From: Artocarpus heterophyllus
Taxonomy: Eukaryota; Streptophyta; Magnoliopsida; Rosales; Moraceae
Reading direction: 5' to 3'
Assembly: GCA_025403435.1 (NCBI GenBank)
Contig: CM046347.1
Coordinates: 27,262,386-27,326,385, forward strand
DNA: 64,000 bases
Shown: one piece after another, positions 1 to 11,053 of the stretch
Position numbering within the stretch: the first letter of the stretch is position 1
How the letters are laid out: each line of letters opens with the position of its first letter
Position numbers and translations under genes: made by a program
Notes under the pieces: generated by a model
Told to the model about the DNA's origin: nothing
What the model saw: the letters and a program-made list of their open reading frames with translations, nothing else
Databases searched by the model: none

Positions 1-757
1 TGGTTTCCAAGATCAAATTTCTAACCGGTTTTGGAAGGAACCGCGACCCGATGCCCAACAAGAAGCACGAACCTTGGTATGTGCGGACGCCACAATCAGC
101 TATGGAGGGACTGATTGATAAGTCTTGGAAAGTGAGGACGCCACAATCAGCTATGGATGGACTAATTGATAAGTCGATAAACGCCACGGAAATTTCCGAT
201 AAGTTCGAATAGTTCGTTTAGGAACTAAAGAGAATTAAACCTCAAAATTATGTGTTATTACTTGTCTTCCATTGATTGAAATTCGTTACAATTATATAGG
301 GGTTCCTATGCGAATTTTCAGCCCCTAATTCCCATGGAAATTTCGGGAAACTCATTTAACAAAAGTCAAATCTAGACTAAATAAGGAAAGTTCCCTTAAT
401 GGCTTAAAAGCCTTACAATAATAGAAATACCAGAAACGGAAAAAAGGAAACTAGACATTAAAAGGTCAAAACTGATTCTTCTCGCCATGTGTCGCCTCAA
501 AATGGGAAAGTAACTGAAATGGAAATTACTCAATCCCTTCTATAGCTTGAATCACGCATTTATTGGTCTGGTTGTCGCATGCAATTCCCTCAATGGGCCT
601 CCATGCAATAGCTTGAGCCCAAGTTGCTTGAATCAGCCCAATAAGTGTTTCTTTAAACTTCTTCGCACGAGCTCTCGTAACCGGACCAATGGGAACTTGA
701 ATTGGATCTGAATATGTCTCCCACGTGCTCTTGCTTGTGCTAGTGATGTCCTCATCA
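1..757 (-). mobile_element. CRM-1: terminal LTR of a CRM-like chromovirus, cut by window edge
   Basis: The first base lies about 43 bases inside the LTR when compared with the complete copies at 5235-6035 and 14133-14933. The block carries two copies of the roughly 51-bp internal repeat (about 70-170), the TATA-like stretch near 292-300, and the pol C-terminal coding tail that belongs to the U3 part of this LTR (about 532-757). It ends at 757 with the canonical outer end CTCATCA. Whether this is a solo LTR or the 5' LTR of an element lying left of the window cannot be told. The right flank is decayed copia DNA. Confidence 0.9.
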
Positions 758-2160
758 TGGGTATGTGTACCTAATGCATTATGAAAGCGAAACTTTTGAC
801 AAGTTTAGGAGTTTTGTACTAAAGCAGAAAAGCAATTAGGTAAACTCATAAAGGCACTTCGATCTGATCGAGGTGGAGAATACCTCTCCAATGAGTTTTT
901 GGGGCACTTATTGAAGAATGGGATCTTATCCCATTTGACTGTGTTGGGCACAAAACAACAAAATGGCATAGCTGAGAGGAGAAATACGACTTTGTTGGAC
1001 ATAGGTAGGTCCATGATGAGTTATTCTGCATTACCTTTATCCTTTTAGGGATATGCACTACAAACCACATGCTATCTTTTGAACGATGTGCCATCAAAAT
1101 CAGTTCCTGAAACTCCTCACGAGTTGTAGACGGGTAGGAAAACATCCATGACCATATTCACATATGAGGATGTCTGACTCATGTCCTATATAAGAAAGCG
1201 AACAAGTTAAAAGCATGTTCAAAAGTTTGTGTGTTTAAAGGATATCTAAAAGGGACTAAAGGGGTTATTTCTATAACCCAAAAGAAAATAAAGTTGTCGT
1301 TTCGACGAATGCAACATTCCTTGAGGAAAATTACATGAACGATTTTGAGCCTCGCAATAAAGTGGTACTCGAGGAGTTGGCAAGTAATTCAATCACTGTA
1401 GGGGTTTCGATTAAAACCAATCCAATCAATGTAGAAAAACCGACCGAACAATAACCTAAGGGGCTTCGGCGTAGTGGAAGGATCGGGCATTAACCCGAGA
1501 GGTATATGTTCAATGATGAAGCCTACTTAGCTGAACCGGTTGAACATGATAGGGCTCCTTACACTTATGCAGAGGCTATAGAGAATGTTGATTCAAAGCT
1601 CTGGATAGATGCCATGAACATTGATATGAAGTCTACAGACTAATCAAGTCTAGGAACATGTGGATTTTCCCAAAGGGGTAAAACCCATAGGGTGTAAGTG
1701 GATCTATAAGAGAAAGAGAGGAGCAGAGGGGAAAGTCGAAACCTATAAGGCTAGACTGGTAGCTAAGGGATACATAGAAAAGGAAAGAATTGATCACGAG
1801 AAAACCTTTCCCCTATAGCCATACTTAATTAAGTCCATCCGCATTCTCTTATCCATAGTTGTCACTCTCGACTATGAGATTTGGCAAATGGATGTCAAGA
1901 CGGCCTTTTTAAATGGCTATCTTAATGAGTCTATATATATAGTGCAACTAGATGGGTTCAAGTCTAAGGGTCAAGAGGGCAAGGTCTGTAAGCTGTTAAA
2001 ACCAATTTATGAACTTAGGCAGGCTTCTTGTTCTTGGAACATAAGACTTGATCAAGTAATCAAGACTTATGGATTCGAACAAAACGTGGACGAACCATGA
2101 GTTCACAAACATATTAAGGATGGGAAGGTGGTTTTTCTATTGCTCTATGTAGGTGACATT
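758..2160 (+). pseudogene. Decayed Ty1/copia element: integrase core and reverse transcriptase remnants
   Basis: Conceptual translation shows copia integrase around 850-1140, with the RSDRGGEYLS and NGIAERRN motifs. A Gag-pol connection region follows. The start of the copia RT lies around 1680-2160, with GCKWIYKRK, the MDVKTAFLNGYL motif at 1888 and a terminal YVGDI. Many in-frame stops (for example in integrase near 1047 and 1125) and small indels break the frame. The RT active site, normally YVDD in copia elements, reads YVGD, so one catalytic Asp is lost. Only 1888-2100 stays open for 70 codons. The copy is old and non-functional. It is truncated on the left by the CRM-1 LTR and on the right by a copia LTR that starts at 2161. 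Its own LTRs are not visible. Confidence 0.85.
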
Positions 2161-4111
2161 TGTTGGAAAACAAGTACACAATGGAATTTTAAATTTATTT
2201 AAATCACATTATTTTCTAAAACACATGTTGAACATGTTATATGTATAAATTAATGATAGATTTTACTAACCTCTTTCTTTATCAAAGTGGGCTCGTATCC
2301 ATGTAGAGAATAACATTTCGAAAGAGCCTCAACCAACTGGTCTTCTTTGCTATTCTCTATCCACGATCGGAGTATGGGTGGTCACACATAGTACAGCTCT
2401 TCCTCCAATGACTCTCCTTCCAACCGCTTGAGAAGACCTAGAGCTAAGGTTCATGATGTTGAACAATAGCTCTTAGAGAGCTTTAGAGTTTCTCAAACTA
2501 GAGTACTCACTTTATGCTTTTCACCTGATCTAAATAACTACAAAAACTTACCCCTTATTTATAGTGGTCGAATCTAGTATCAAGCCCTATCAAATAAAGC
2601 CTCAAAATTTGTATTTGGATCAACTTTGAATGAAAAACGCGTCAAAAACACATATACAAATTATCGCATAATTGACAGGCCGAACTAGGAGATTGGCCTA
2701 CTAAACTTACTCTATCGCCAAATCAAACTAACATATCAACCTACTGAACTTACAATAATTTGATTCCAGAGAATATCTTATTTTTCACCCGAGATGCTTA
2801 GATAGAGTCTAAATTTTAATTCAAATAAGTCAACAGAAAAGTTATCTGATCGAAACAGTCATATTTAAATAATCTAATAGAAAATAAAATACTATCCAAA
2901 TAATTCAACATGTTTATCTTGAATTAATTTATAAAATTAATTCAACCAATAAACTGATGTGAATTATTAGATCTGATCCTATCGAATTTTAGCCAATATA
3001 ATAATTTAACATAAGTCACCAATACGTGGGAAAAGCATGCCCTATCATTATAGGATTTTATAAGCTAGCAAAGGGGACCCAATGGACATATATAGTTTAA
3101 GCTCTAATAATTATAAAATTCAATATCCCAGATACATATTTTATAGTTATCGACTCTAACACTACTCTACTAAAAGCTTAGAGCTATACTCTTAAACTAT
3201 ATAAAAATACAAAACTTTAAGTAAGCTAACCATCCATGACATATCATAATGTGTCATATCTCCATAGGATATTCATAATCGGCTTGATGATAAATTAAGT
3301 TTTACCTTACTGATTATTTTTATCTTACGTTCGATCATCACACCATTGGAATACTTATTATCTAAATATAGTATACCATTCGGTTACACCTATGTATTCA
3401 AATAGTTGAGTGCTTCAGTCTTCTAATTACAGGATAGTGCATGTAAGAGAATATCATTAACTCTACAAAAAGAGCAATGGATTCCATATCTATGAATAAC
3501 GAGTCTATGTGAATCAAGAGTCATGTCTCCAATGTACTGATATGCGTACCATCATTAAGTCAGGATATCACTCTTTGGTATATCAAAAGACATAAGTCTA
3601 GAATACGGGTCCATTAATCATTTCAAGATTAAGATATAATACATATGATTGTCTAAAGTAAATTGATTTGCACAAACTTAATTATTCATCCAAATCAATT
3701 CAACTTTTTGTCTTTTATCCAATACATTGTCACCTATGACAATGCACCAATGTTTCTACTTGCAGAGTCCCACTTCGATGACCAAGAGAAGTCATCTTCT
3801 GTCTAAGATGTAGACAACATAACAATCTTAGCATGAATAAAGTGCTCAACTTTATTCCCTTAATTGCGGATCTTATAATTTAGACCAACACTTTAAGGTT
3901 CATGTCATCTATATAATTTGTCCATTATGTGCACGATTCTTAAAGGTTTAGACAGACAGTCTTAGACTTTTGTTTGTTTATCATACATTCAATAGAAATA
4001 AATGTAAAGAGGATAACATTTTCCATATGAATAATAAATAAACTGTTTATTGATAAAATGGTTACAAAAACATGCTACAACATTTTACTCTTTAGGGCAC
4101 CTTATCTAACA
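2161..4111 (-). repeat. 3' LTR of a second Ty1/copia element (1.95 kb)
   Basis: The block begins TGTTGGAAAAC and ends TATCTAACA on the + strand, giving TGTT...AACA termini with short inverted repeats. Its right end is directly followed by ATCTCCCATTTG, which read on the - strand is the copia polypurine tract CAAATGGGAGAT. Beyond that lies the end of a copia RNase H frame. This fixes it as the 3' LTR of an element on the - strand. It is AT-rich and contains no supported coding sequence. It abuts the RT fragment of the first copia at 2160, suggesting insertion into it (left flanking pentamer ACATT). The partner duplication is not in the window. Confidence 0.8.
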
Positions 4112-4304
4112 ATCTCCCATTTGCACTAAGTGAGTAAATATGATATATCTCATATCCTTATAGCCTCCACTTGCCTCTCAAAAACTCTCGTAGTTAGAGT
4201 CTTCGTTAATAGATTAGCTAAATTCTCCTCAGACGTGATTGTACATATAGCAACTTGCTCGCCCTTAATGAAGTCCTTTATCATATGAAACTTCTGAGGA
4301 ATAT
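4112..4304 (-). pseudogene. Copia RNase H C-terminus (3' end of pol), truncated
   Basis: Read on the - strand from 4304, the sequence encodes the end of copia RNase H, with the recognisable stretch TSEENLANLLTKTLTTRVFE (about 4180-4245), the usual copia C-terminal motif preceding the PPT. A stop interrupts the frame before the expected end KWEIV, which is still readable just before the PPT. The rest of the element, further 5', is missing because a Tekay-type LTR starts at 4305. Coding capacity is lost. Confidence 0.8.
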
Positions 4305-5234
4305 TGTAACGTCCCAGAATTTATTTAATGTTATTGTAATATAAATGATGAATTAGTATGCCATAATTAATGTCTCAACATTAATTTGATTACTTGGTTG
4401 GATTTTGAATTCTTTGGTTGTTTTGTTAATTTGGTTAATTCAAATGATTTCTTATTGTTTTAAAATGATGTTTTGAGTTTTAAAACACAACAATTTGTAA
4501 AATGTTAAAAAAATATTCCGTTTTACAAAACCATGGGCGGCACGTGGTTTTCGCACAGTAAAATCCGCCCACCGCTTCTCTCTATTTATTCTCTCTCTTC
4601 CTCCTCTCTCCTCACTCTCCCTGATCTCACTCTCTCTCCTCTCTGTCTCTCTCGGCTCCTCTCTTCTCTCTCTACTTCTCTCTCAAATTTTTGAATCAAA
4701 TTCAAATCCAAGCTTCGAGTTAGCAAGGAGGAAGCTTGGGGACGTGATTTGGTAACCGAGAACGCAGATTGAAGCTTCGATTTAAGGTTAGTTTTGAAAT
4801 TTCTAAACTTTTTACAAAATTTTCAATTTTGTGCATTTTTGAAATCTAGGTTTGTTTGAGCTTAGAAAACCTCTGATTTGAGTTAAATGAACTTAGAACA
4901 ACTAGAATCTAAGCATAGATTAAAGAAAAACGGATTGGATCCAAGATTTTCTATTTTTCTCCCTATTTTCTCAACTTCAGATTTTTGAGATTTTTTAGTT
5001 TAAATCTTGTTTAAATGAGTTCAAATGTGTTCTACTATGTTTTTCTATCAACTATGATTGTTTTCCATGCCTGGGATTTGAGAAAAACAGGTTAAAATCA
5101 AGATTTAGATTTTGGGGATCGAAAAACCCGTGGCTGGATTTTTGGGTTTTCCCAGTTCGGTAGGCCGAACTGTGTGTTCGGTAGGCCGGAACAAGGGATC
5201 GGCAGGCTGGTGTTCTTCCGTCTGGCAGGCCAAA
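4305..5234 (+). repeat. Tekay-1: Tekay/Del-type LTR, first part
   Basis: It starts TGTAACGTCCCAGAA, which aligns with the reverse complement of the end of the Tekay-2 LTR at 17542. Collinear landmarks are the TGGTTTTCGCACAGT segment, a CT-rich stretch at 4560-4690 with a weak TATA-like CTATTTATT, and a cluster of TTCGGTAGGCCGAAC-type near-palindromes at 5153-5230. It is interrupted after CCAAA (5230-5234) by CRM-2 and resumes at 14939. It is clearly more diverged from the Tekay-2 LTRs than those are from each other, so it is an older insertion. No internal domain follows, so it is a solo LTR or a truncated element. Confidence 0.85.
5230..5234. repeat. Target-site duplication of CRM-2, left (CCAAA)
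   Basis: CCAAA directly precedes the TGATACG terminus and recurs as CCAAA at 14934-14938 after the opposite terminus. The Tekay-1 LTR continues across it, which proves a single clean integration of everything between. Confidence 0.9.
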
Positions 5235-6035
5235 TGATACGAACCACGCCAAGAGCTGACGCGACCCTAACCGAAGTTGGTTTCCAAGATCAACTTTCTA
5301 ACCGGTTTTGGATGGAACCGCGACCCGATGCCCAACAAGAAGCACGAACCTTGGTATGTGAGGACGCCACAATCAGCTATGGAGAGACCGATTGATAAGT
5401 CTTGGTATGTGAGGACGCCACAATCAGCTATGGATGGACTGATTGATAAGTCTATGAACACTACGGAAATTTCCGATAAGTTCGAAAAGTTTGTTTAGGA
5501 ACTAAAGAGAATTAAACCTCAAAATTATATGTTATTACTTGTCTCCCATTGATTGAAATTCGTTACAATTATATAGGGGTTCCTATGCGAATTTTCAGCC
5601 CCTAATTCCCATGGAAATTTCGGGAAACTCATTTAACAAAAGTCAAATCTAGACTAAATAAGGAAAGTTCCCTTAATGGCTTAAAAGCCTTACAATAATA
5701 GAAATACCAGAAACGGAAAAAAGGAAACTAGACATTAAAAAAATCAAAACTGATTCTTCTCGCCATGTGTCGCCTCAAAATGGGAAAGTAACTGAAATGG
5801 AAATTACTCAATCCCTTCTATAGCTTGAATCACGCATTTATTGGTCTGGTTGTCGCATGTAATTCCCTCAATGGGCCTCCATGCAATAGCTTGAGCCCAA
5901 GTTGCTTGAATCAGCCCAATAAGTGTTTCTTTAAACTTCTTCGCATGAGCTCTCGTAACCGGACCAATGGGAACTTGAATTGGATCTGAATATGTCTCCC
6001 ACGTGCTCTTGCTTGTGCTAGTGATGTCCTCATCA
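5235..6035 (-). repeat. CRM-2 3' LTR (801 bp)
   Basis: Termini are TGATACG on the left and CTCATCA on the right; in sense this is TGATGAGGAC...TTCGTATCA, with the short inverted termini TGAT/ATCA. The part at 5804-6035 encodes the last residues of pol. Two roughly 51-bp repeats with CTTATCAATCAGTC are present at about 5350-5450. It is followed internally by a perfect polypurine tract. Confidence 0.93.
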
Positions 6036-9000
6036 TTCCCCTCCTCTTGAGAAGGATTTGTCCTCAAATCGTCGCCTACATCAAAAGGACTTAGATCAGA
6101 AACATTAAAGGAGGCACTTACACCATACTCACCTGGCAAGTCTAGCTTGTACGCATTATCATTGATCCTTTCGAGAATTTGAAAAGGACCATCCCCTCTA
6201 GGCAATAGCTTGGATTTCCTTTGCTCCGGAAACCGTTCCTTGCGTAAGTGCAACCACACCCAATCACCGGGCTCGAAGACGAGCTTGTGACGCCCTTTGT
6301 TGGCTTGTTCAGCATATTGTTTAGCCCTTCGCTCGATGTTGAGTCTTGCCTTCTCGTGTATCTGCTTAACAAGATCAGCTTTTCTTTTTCCATCTAAATT
6401 CACATGCTCAGACAAAGGTAATGGCATTAAATCCAAAGGAGTTAAAGGATTAAAACCATAAACAATTTCAAACGGTGAAAATTGTGTAGCAGAATGAACA
6501 GATCGATTATAAGCAAACTCAACATGTGGTAAACACTCCTCCCATGTTTTGATGTTCTTTTTAATGACAGCCCTTAACAAAGTGGACAAGCTTCTATTCA
6601 CAACTTCTGTTTGACCATCGGTTTGAGGGTGACAAGTAGTTGAAAACAATAGCTTAGTCCCTAACTTAGCCCACAAAGTCTTCCAAAAGTAGCTTAAGAA
6701 CTTGGTGTCCCTATCAGAAACAATTGTCCTAGGCATACCATGAAGTCTCACAATTTCCCTAAAGAACAAATCAGCAACATTGGAAGCATCATCTGTCTTA
6801 TGGCATGGAATAAAATGAGCCATCTTGGAAAACCTCTCCACAACCACAAATATCGAGTCTCTTCCCCGTTTAGACCTAGGCAAACCTAACACAAAATCCA
6901 TCAAAATATCAATCCAGGGTTCACTAGGTATTGGTAAAGGGGTGTATAAACCATGGGGCTGCACTCTTGATTTAGCCTGCCTACAAGTTACACATCTACC
7001 ACAAAGCCTCTCAACATCTCGTTTCATATGTGGCCAATAGAAGTGTTCCTGCAACATAGCTAAAGTTTTCACTACTCCAAAATGTCCCATCAATCCTCCC
7101 CCATGGGATTCCCTCACTAGCAAATCTCTTAATGAACAATTAGGCACACATAATTTATTCTCCCGAAACAAGTATCCCTCATGCCTAAAGTATTTACCAC
7201 TAGCAGATCTCTCACAAGCTTGATACTCAGTACGAAAGTCATGGTCATCAGCATATAACTCTTTAATGTGTTCAAAACCCAGTAGTTTAGCATTAAGAGT
7301 TGAGATTAAGACATACCTGCGAGAAAGTGCATCGGCAACGACGTTTTCCTTACCTTACTTGTAGCGAATGACATATGGAAACGTCTCTATGAATTCTACC
7401 CAACGAGCATGCCTCTTGTTCAGCTTGTGCTGGCCCTTCAAGTGTTTCAGGGACTCATGATCAGTGTGAATCACGAACTCCTTAGGCCATAGGTAGTGCT
7501 GCCACGTCTCTAATGCCCGAACCAATGCATACATCTCTTTATCATAAGTTGGGTAATTAAGAGTTGCCCCATTCAGCTTCTCACTGAAATATGCTATTGG
7601 TCTCCCTTCCTGCATTAAAACAGCACCAATTCCAACACCTGAAGCATCACATTCAATCTCAAAAGTTTTGGCAAAATTAGGTAAAGATAACAATGGAGCA
7701 TTTGTCAACTTCTCCTTGAGTAGCTGAAATGCCTTTTCTTGCTCTTCTCCCCATCTAAACCCAACGTTTTTCTTGATCACTTCAGTCAGTGGTGCGGCTA
7801 TAGTACTGAAATCTTTCACAAACCGTCGGTAGAAACTAGCAAGTCCATGAAAACTCCGTACGTTTCCCACACTAGTTGGACTCTGCCACTCCTGGATGGC
7901 TCGCACCTTTTCTTCATCAACCTGTATACCTTGAGCACTAACAACAAAACCAAGAAACACAAGCTTATCTGTGCAAAAGGTACATTTCTTGAGGTTAGCA
8001 TACAACTTTTCCTTCCGCAAAACATCTAAAACAAGTTTCAAATGTTCAATATGTTCATCCAAATTGCTGCTATAGATAAGGATATCATCAAAATAAACAA
8101 CAACAAATTTTCCAATAAAAGCTCGCAAAACATGGTTCATTAAACGCATAAATGTGCTGGGCGCATTGGTTAAACCGAAAGGCATTACCAACCACTCATA
8201 CAAGCCTTGTTTTGTTTTGAAAGCCGTCTTCCACTCGTCTCCCTCTTTCATGCGAATTTGATGATATCCACTCTTCAAATCAATTTTAGAAAACACACAA
8301 GCACCATGCAATTCATCTAACATGTCATCCAAGCGAGGAATAGGATGTCGATACTTTACCGTGATGTTGTTGATGGCTCGACAATCAACGCACATCCTCC
8401 AAGTCCCATCTTTCTTAGGCACAAGTAAAACTGGTACGGCGCACGGGCTCATGCTTTCTCTCACGTGTCCCTTCTCCGTCAACTCTTTTACCTGCCGTTG
8501 GAGTTCCTTTGTCTCCTCGGGATTACTCCTATAGGCTGGTCGGTTTGGGATTGTAGCTCCAGGTATGAAGTCGATTTGATGTTCAGTCCCGCGGATTGGA
8601 GGTAAACCTTGCGGTGTTTCCTCGGGAAAGATATCCTCAAAATCCTGCAAAAGAGAAACAACAGAACTATGCAAGGTGGAATCAAGATCGTTAGTGTTTA
8701 ATAACGCCTCCTTGTACATGAGTAAAATCATCGGCTGATTAGAAAACAAAGCTCTTCTCACATCACTCTTGCTTGCATAAAAGTTTGTTTTTCTCTCTAC
8801 TTTTCTCTCTTTGGCTGATTGTGAATTTTTTTCAGCTCTCTCAATTTTCTCTCCCTTGCTCTCTTTGCTCTCCTTTTTCTCGGCCATCTCTTCTTTTTTT
8901 CTCTCACTGGCCGAACTCTCTCTCTGCACTCCCACTCTTGATTTTTCTTCGCTCTTTATTTTTTTATCACTTTCTCTCTGTAAGCTCACTTGGTCTTCAT

Positions 9001-10642
9001 AGACCTGTTTTGGTGTTAATGGAACTAGAGTGATCGTCTTTTGATTGTGAACGAATGAGTACTTGTTGGTGAAACCATCATGCTTAACTCGCCGATCAAA
9101 TTGCCATGGTCTGCCTAATAACAAGTGCCCAACTTGCATCGGAACCACATCGCACAAAACTTCATCTTCATATCTTCCAATGCGAAAAGGAACTAACACC
9201 TGTTTATGCACCTTTACCTCACCAGTATCATTTAACCATTGCAATTTATATGGCCGAGGATGCTTAATTGTTGGCAGCCCTAACTTCTCTACCATGGTTG
9301 TGCTAGCAACATTAGTACAACTCCCACCATCAATAATCACACTACATACCTTGTTTTGGACATGGCACCTAGTGTGGAAGATGTTTTCCCGTTGCACCTC
9401 TTCATCTTCTTCTTTGGCTTGCACACTTAAAGCTCTCCTTGTGACCAACAATTCTCCTTGGACAGCGCACTCCTCATCGTCGGCATCCTCTAATGAAGGC
9501 ATAGAATCATTGTCCGAATTTTCCTCGGTTTCAATGTCTCCATTGTCCCGCATCACCATAACTCGTTTGTTCGGACATTGGCTTGCCATATGACCCCTGC
9601 CTTGACATTTAAAACATTTAATATCACGAGTCCGAGTAGTGGAAGAATCGGATTTACCTTGATTCCCATGGCTGGCCACCTCTTGTTTTTGCTCGATCTT
9701 TGGCTTGGGGTTGGATTGCTTCTCATCCCTCTTCCATTGGTTGGTTTTCCAAGCCGATGTATTCGGGTTTTGGCTTGGACGTGTGCTATTGCCCCTCCTC
9801 ATAAGTTGATTCTCAACTTTAATAGCCATGTGCACCATGTCCTCCAACTCCACATAATGTTGTAACTCAACGGCATTGTGAATTTCTCGGTTCAAGCCCG
9901 CCAAAAACCTTGCCATTGTAGCCTCCCGATCCTCCTCTATATTAGCCCGAATCATCATAACCTCCATCTCCTTATAGTACTCCTCTACACTCCGGTTGCC
10001 CTGCTTAAGGTTTTGTAGCTTGTTGTACAACTCCCGGTAGTAGCAAGTTGGCACAAATCGCTTCCTCATCACGGTCTTCATCTCTTCCCATGACTCAATA
10101 GGCCGCTCTCTATTTCGTCTCCTGTTTATAACAAGCTGATCCCACCAAGTAATAGCATAATCAGAAAATTCAATTACAGCCAATTTTACCTTCTTCGCCT
10201 CGGAATAGTAGTGGCAGTCAAAGATGAACTCCATTTTCTTCTCCCATTCTAGGTACGCTTCTGGATTGGATTTGCCTTGAAATGATGGTATCTTCATTTT
10301 TATGCCTCTCAGACTATCATCTTCCCTGTTCCTAACTCCTCTATCCCGTCCAAATCTTCGGTGACTACCCGTTGAATCTTCTCCTTCGTCAAACTCTTCC
10401 CCATCATTCCTATAGTAGTCATCAACCTCTCCTCTAACCGGAACCCTTTCTCGCCTTCGCGCATGAGGAACATGTTGTGGCTGTTCCACACGTGCAGTCT
10501 CTATCCGGTCTATCCTCTCATGAAGCTGTCCTATCTCTCCCCTCAACAATCGCCTCATCTCCCCCAACATTGCTTCCATAAGAAGTTTTGGGTCTGCTGC
10601 ACCCGAGGTAACCTCATTAGTGTTCTTGCTGTTGTTTGACAT
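5804..10642 (-). pseudogene. CRM-2 gag-pol, full-length copy, one nonsense codon
   Basis: One reading frame of 1612 codons starting at the ATG of MSNNSKN. The in-frame ATG 13 codons upstream lacks the conserved start and lies in the leader. Order: coiled Gag N-terminus, retrotransposon Gag domain (from KIPSFQG, about residue 117), CX2CX4HX4C zinc knuckle (about 343-356), aspartic protease with an unusual D-G-G site (about 437), a Lys/Glu-rich spacer, RT with YFDD (about 850), RNase H, integrase with HHCC zinc finger and D,D,E core, a GPF motif, and the C-terminal [13 protein letters not shown] motif encoded by the LTR. A TAA at 7355-7357 (Gln codon in other copies) stops translation between the RNase H core and its last Asp. 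The integrase also has VER where other copies have VDR. Confidence 0.92.
6036..6048 (-). other. CRM-2 polypurine tract
   Basis: The sense strand reads AAGAGGAGGGGAA immediately before the LTR start TGATGAGGAC. It would prime plus-strand DNA synthesis. It lies inside the pol reading frame (residues QEEGN), so its sequence is constrained both as primer and as code. Confidence 0.9.
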
Positions 10643-11053
10643 TTTCCAAAGGACCTTACCACACTCCCTTACGTGTTTCACTCGTGAAATGGTTCACTCA
10701 ATTTCACTCATGTTTGCACTCAATACTTTTCGGCTTTTGTCCACTCAAATGCTCTCGCCTCTATGCCTTTTTCCACTCTTTAATTCTCACTCAGTTCCTA
10801 TAAAACTAGTCAAATCAATATCAAAAATTTCCTTGACAATTCACAAATAGATTACCAAAGAGACAAGACTATAACAGGAACAAAGAATTTAGGCATTCAG
10901 AATCACACCCAAAAGGAACAAAATTTCAGCAAAAAATTTTGGTCTATGCAGGGAATTCAATTTCGGATTCCTTAAACAATGAATAACAAGAATCTGAAAT
11001 AAAAATTTAAGAAGGGTTTCCAGACTCTTGTTTTTCTTCGGATCCTTAAACAA
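10643..11053 (-). other. CRM-2 internal second leader, truncated, with scrambled junction
   Basis: This is the gag-proximal part of the normal 5' leader, sitting in the middle of the element. It starts (sense) in the purine-rich stretch at about 11040, where it is fused to the RT of the upstream partial copy. Around 11034-11055 the + strand shows TTGTTTTTCTTCGGATCC, then CTTAAACAATG, then GCGCATTGG of RT. The stretch CCTTAAACAATG also occurs at about 10969, so the junction holds templated filler. No PBS is present in this copy. Confidence 0.85.

Noticed and set aside
2161..4111. Gene or RNA in the AT-rich 2-kb block
   Set aside because: TGTT/AACA ends, a copia PPT next to it and lack of long frames identify it as an LTR.
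9063..9593. 176-codon frame on + (and its repeats at 27114, 39251, 45195, 52101, 55315)
   Set aside because: It is the antisense shadow of the CRM gag-protease region and appears wherever that region occurs.
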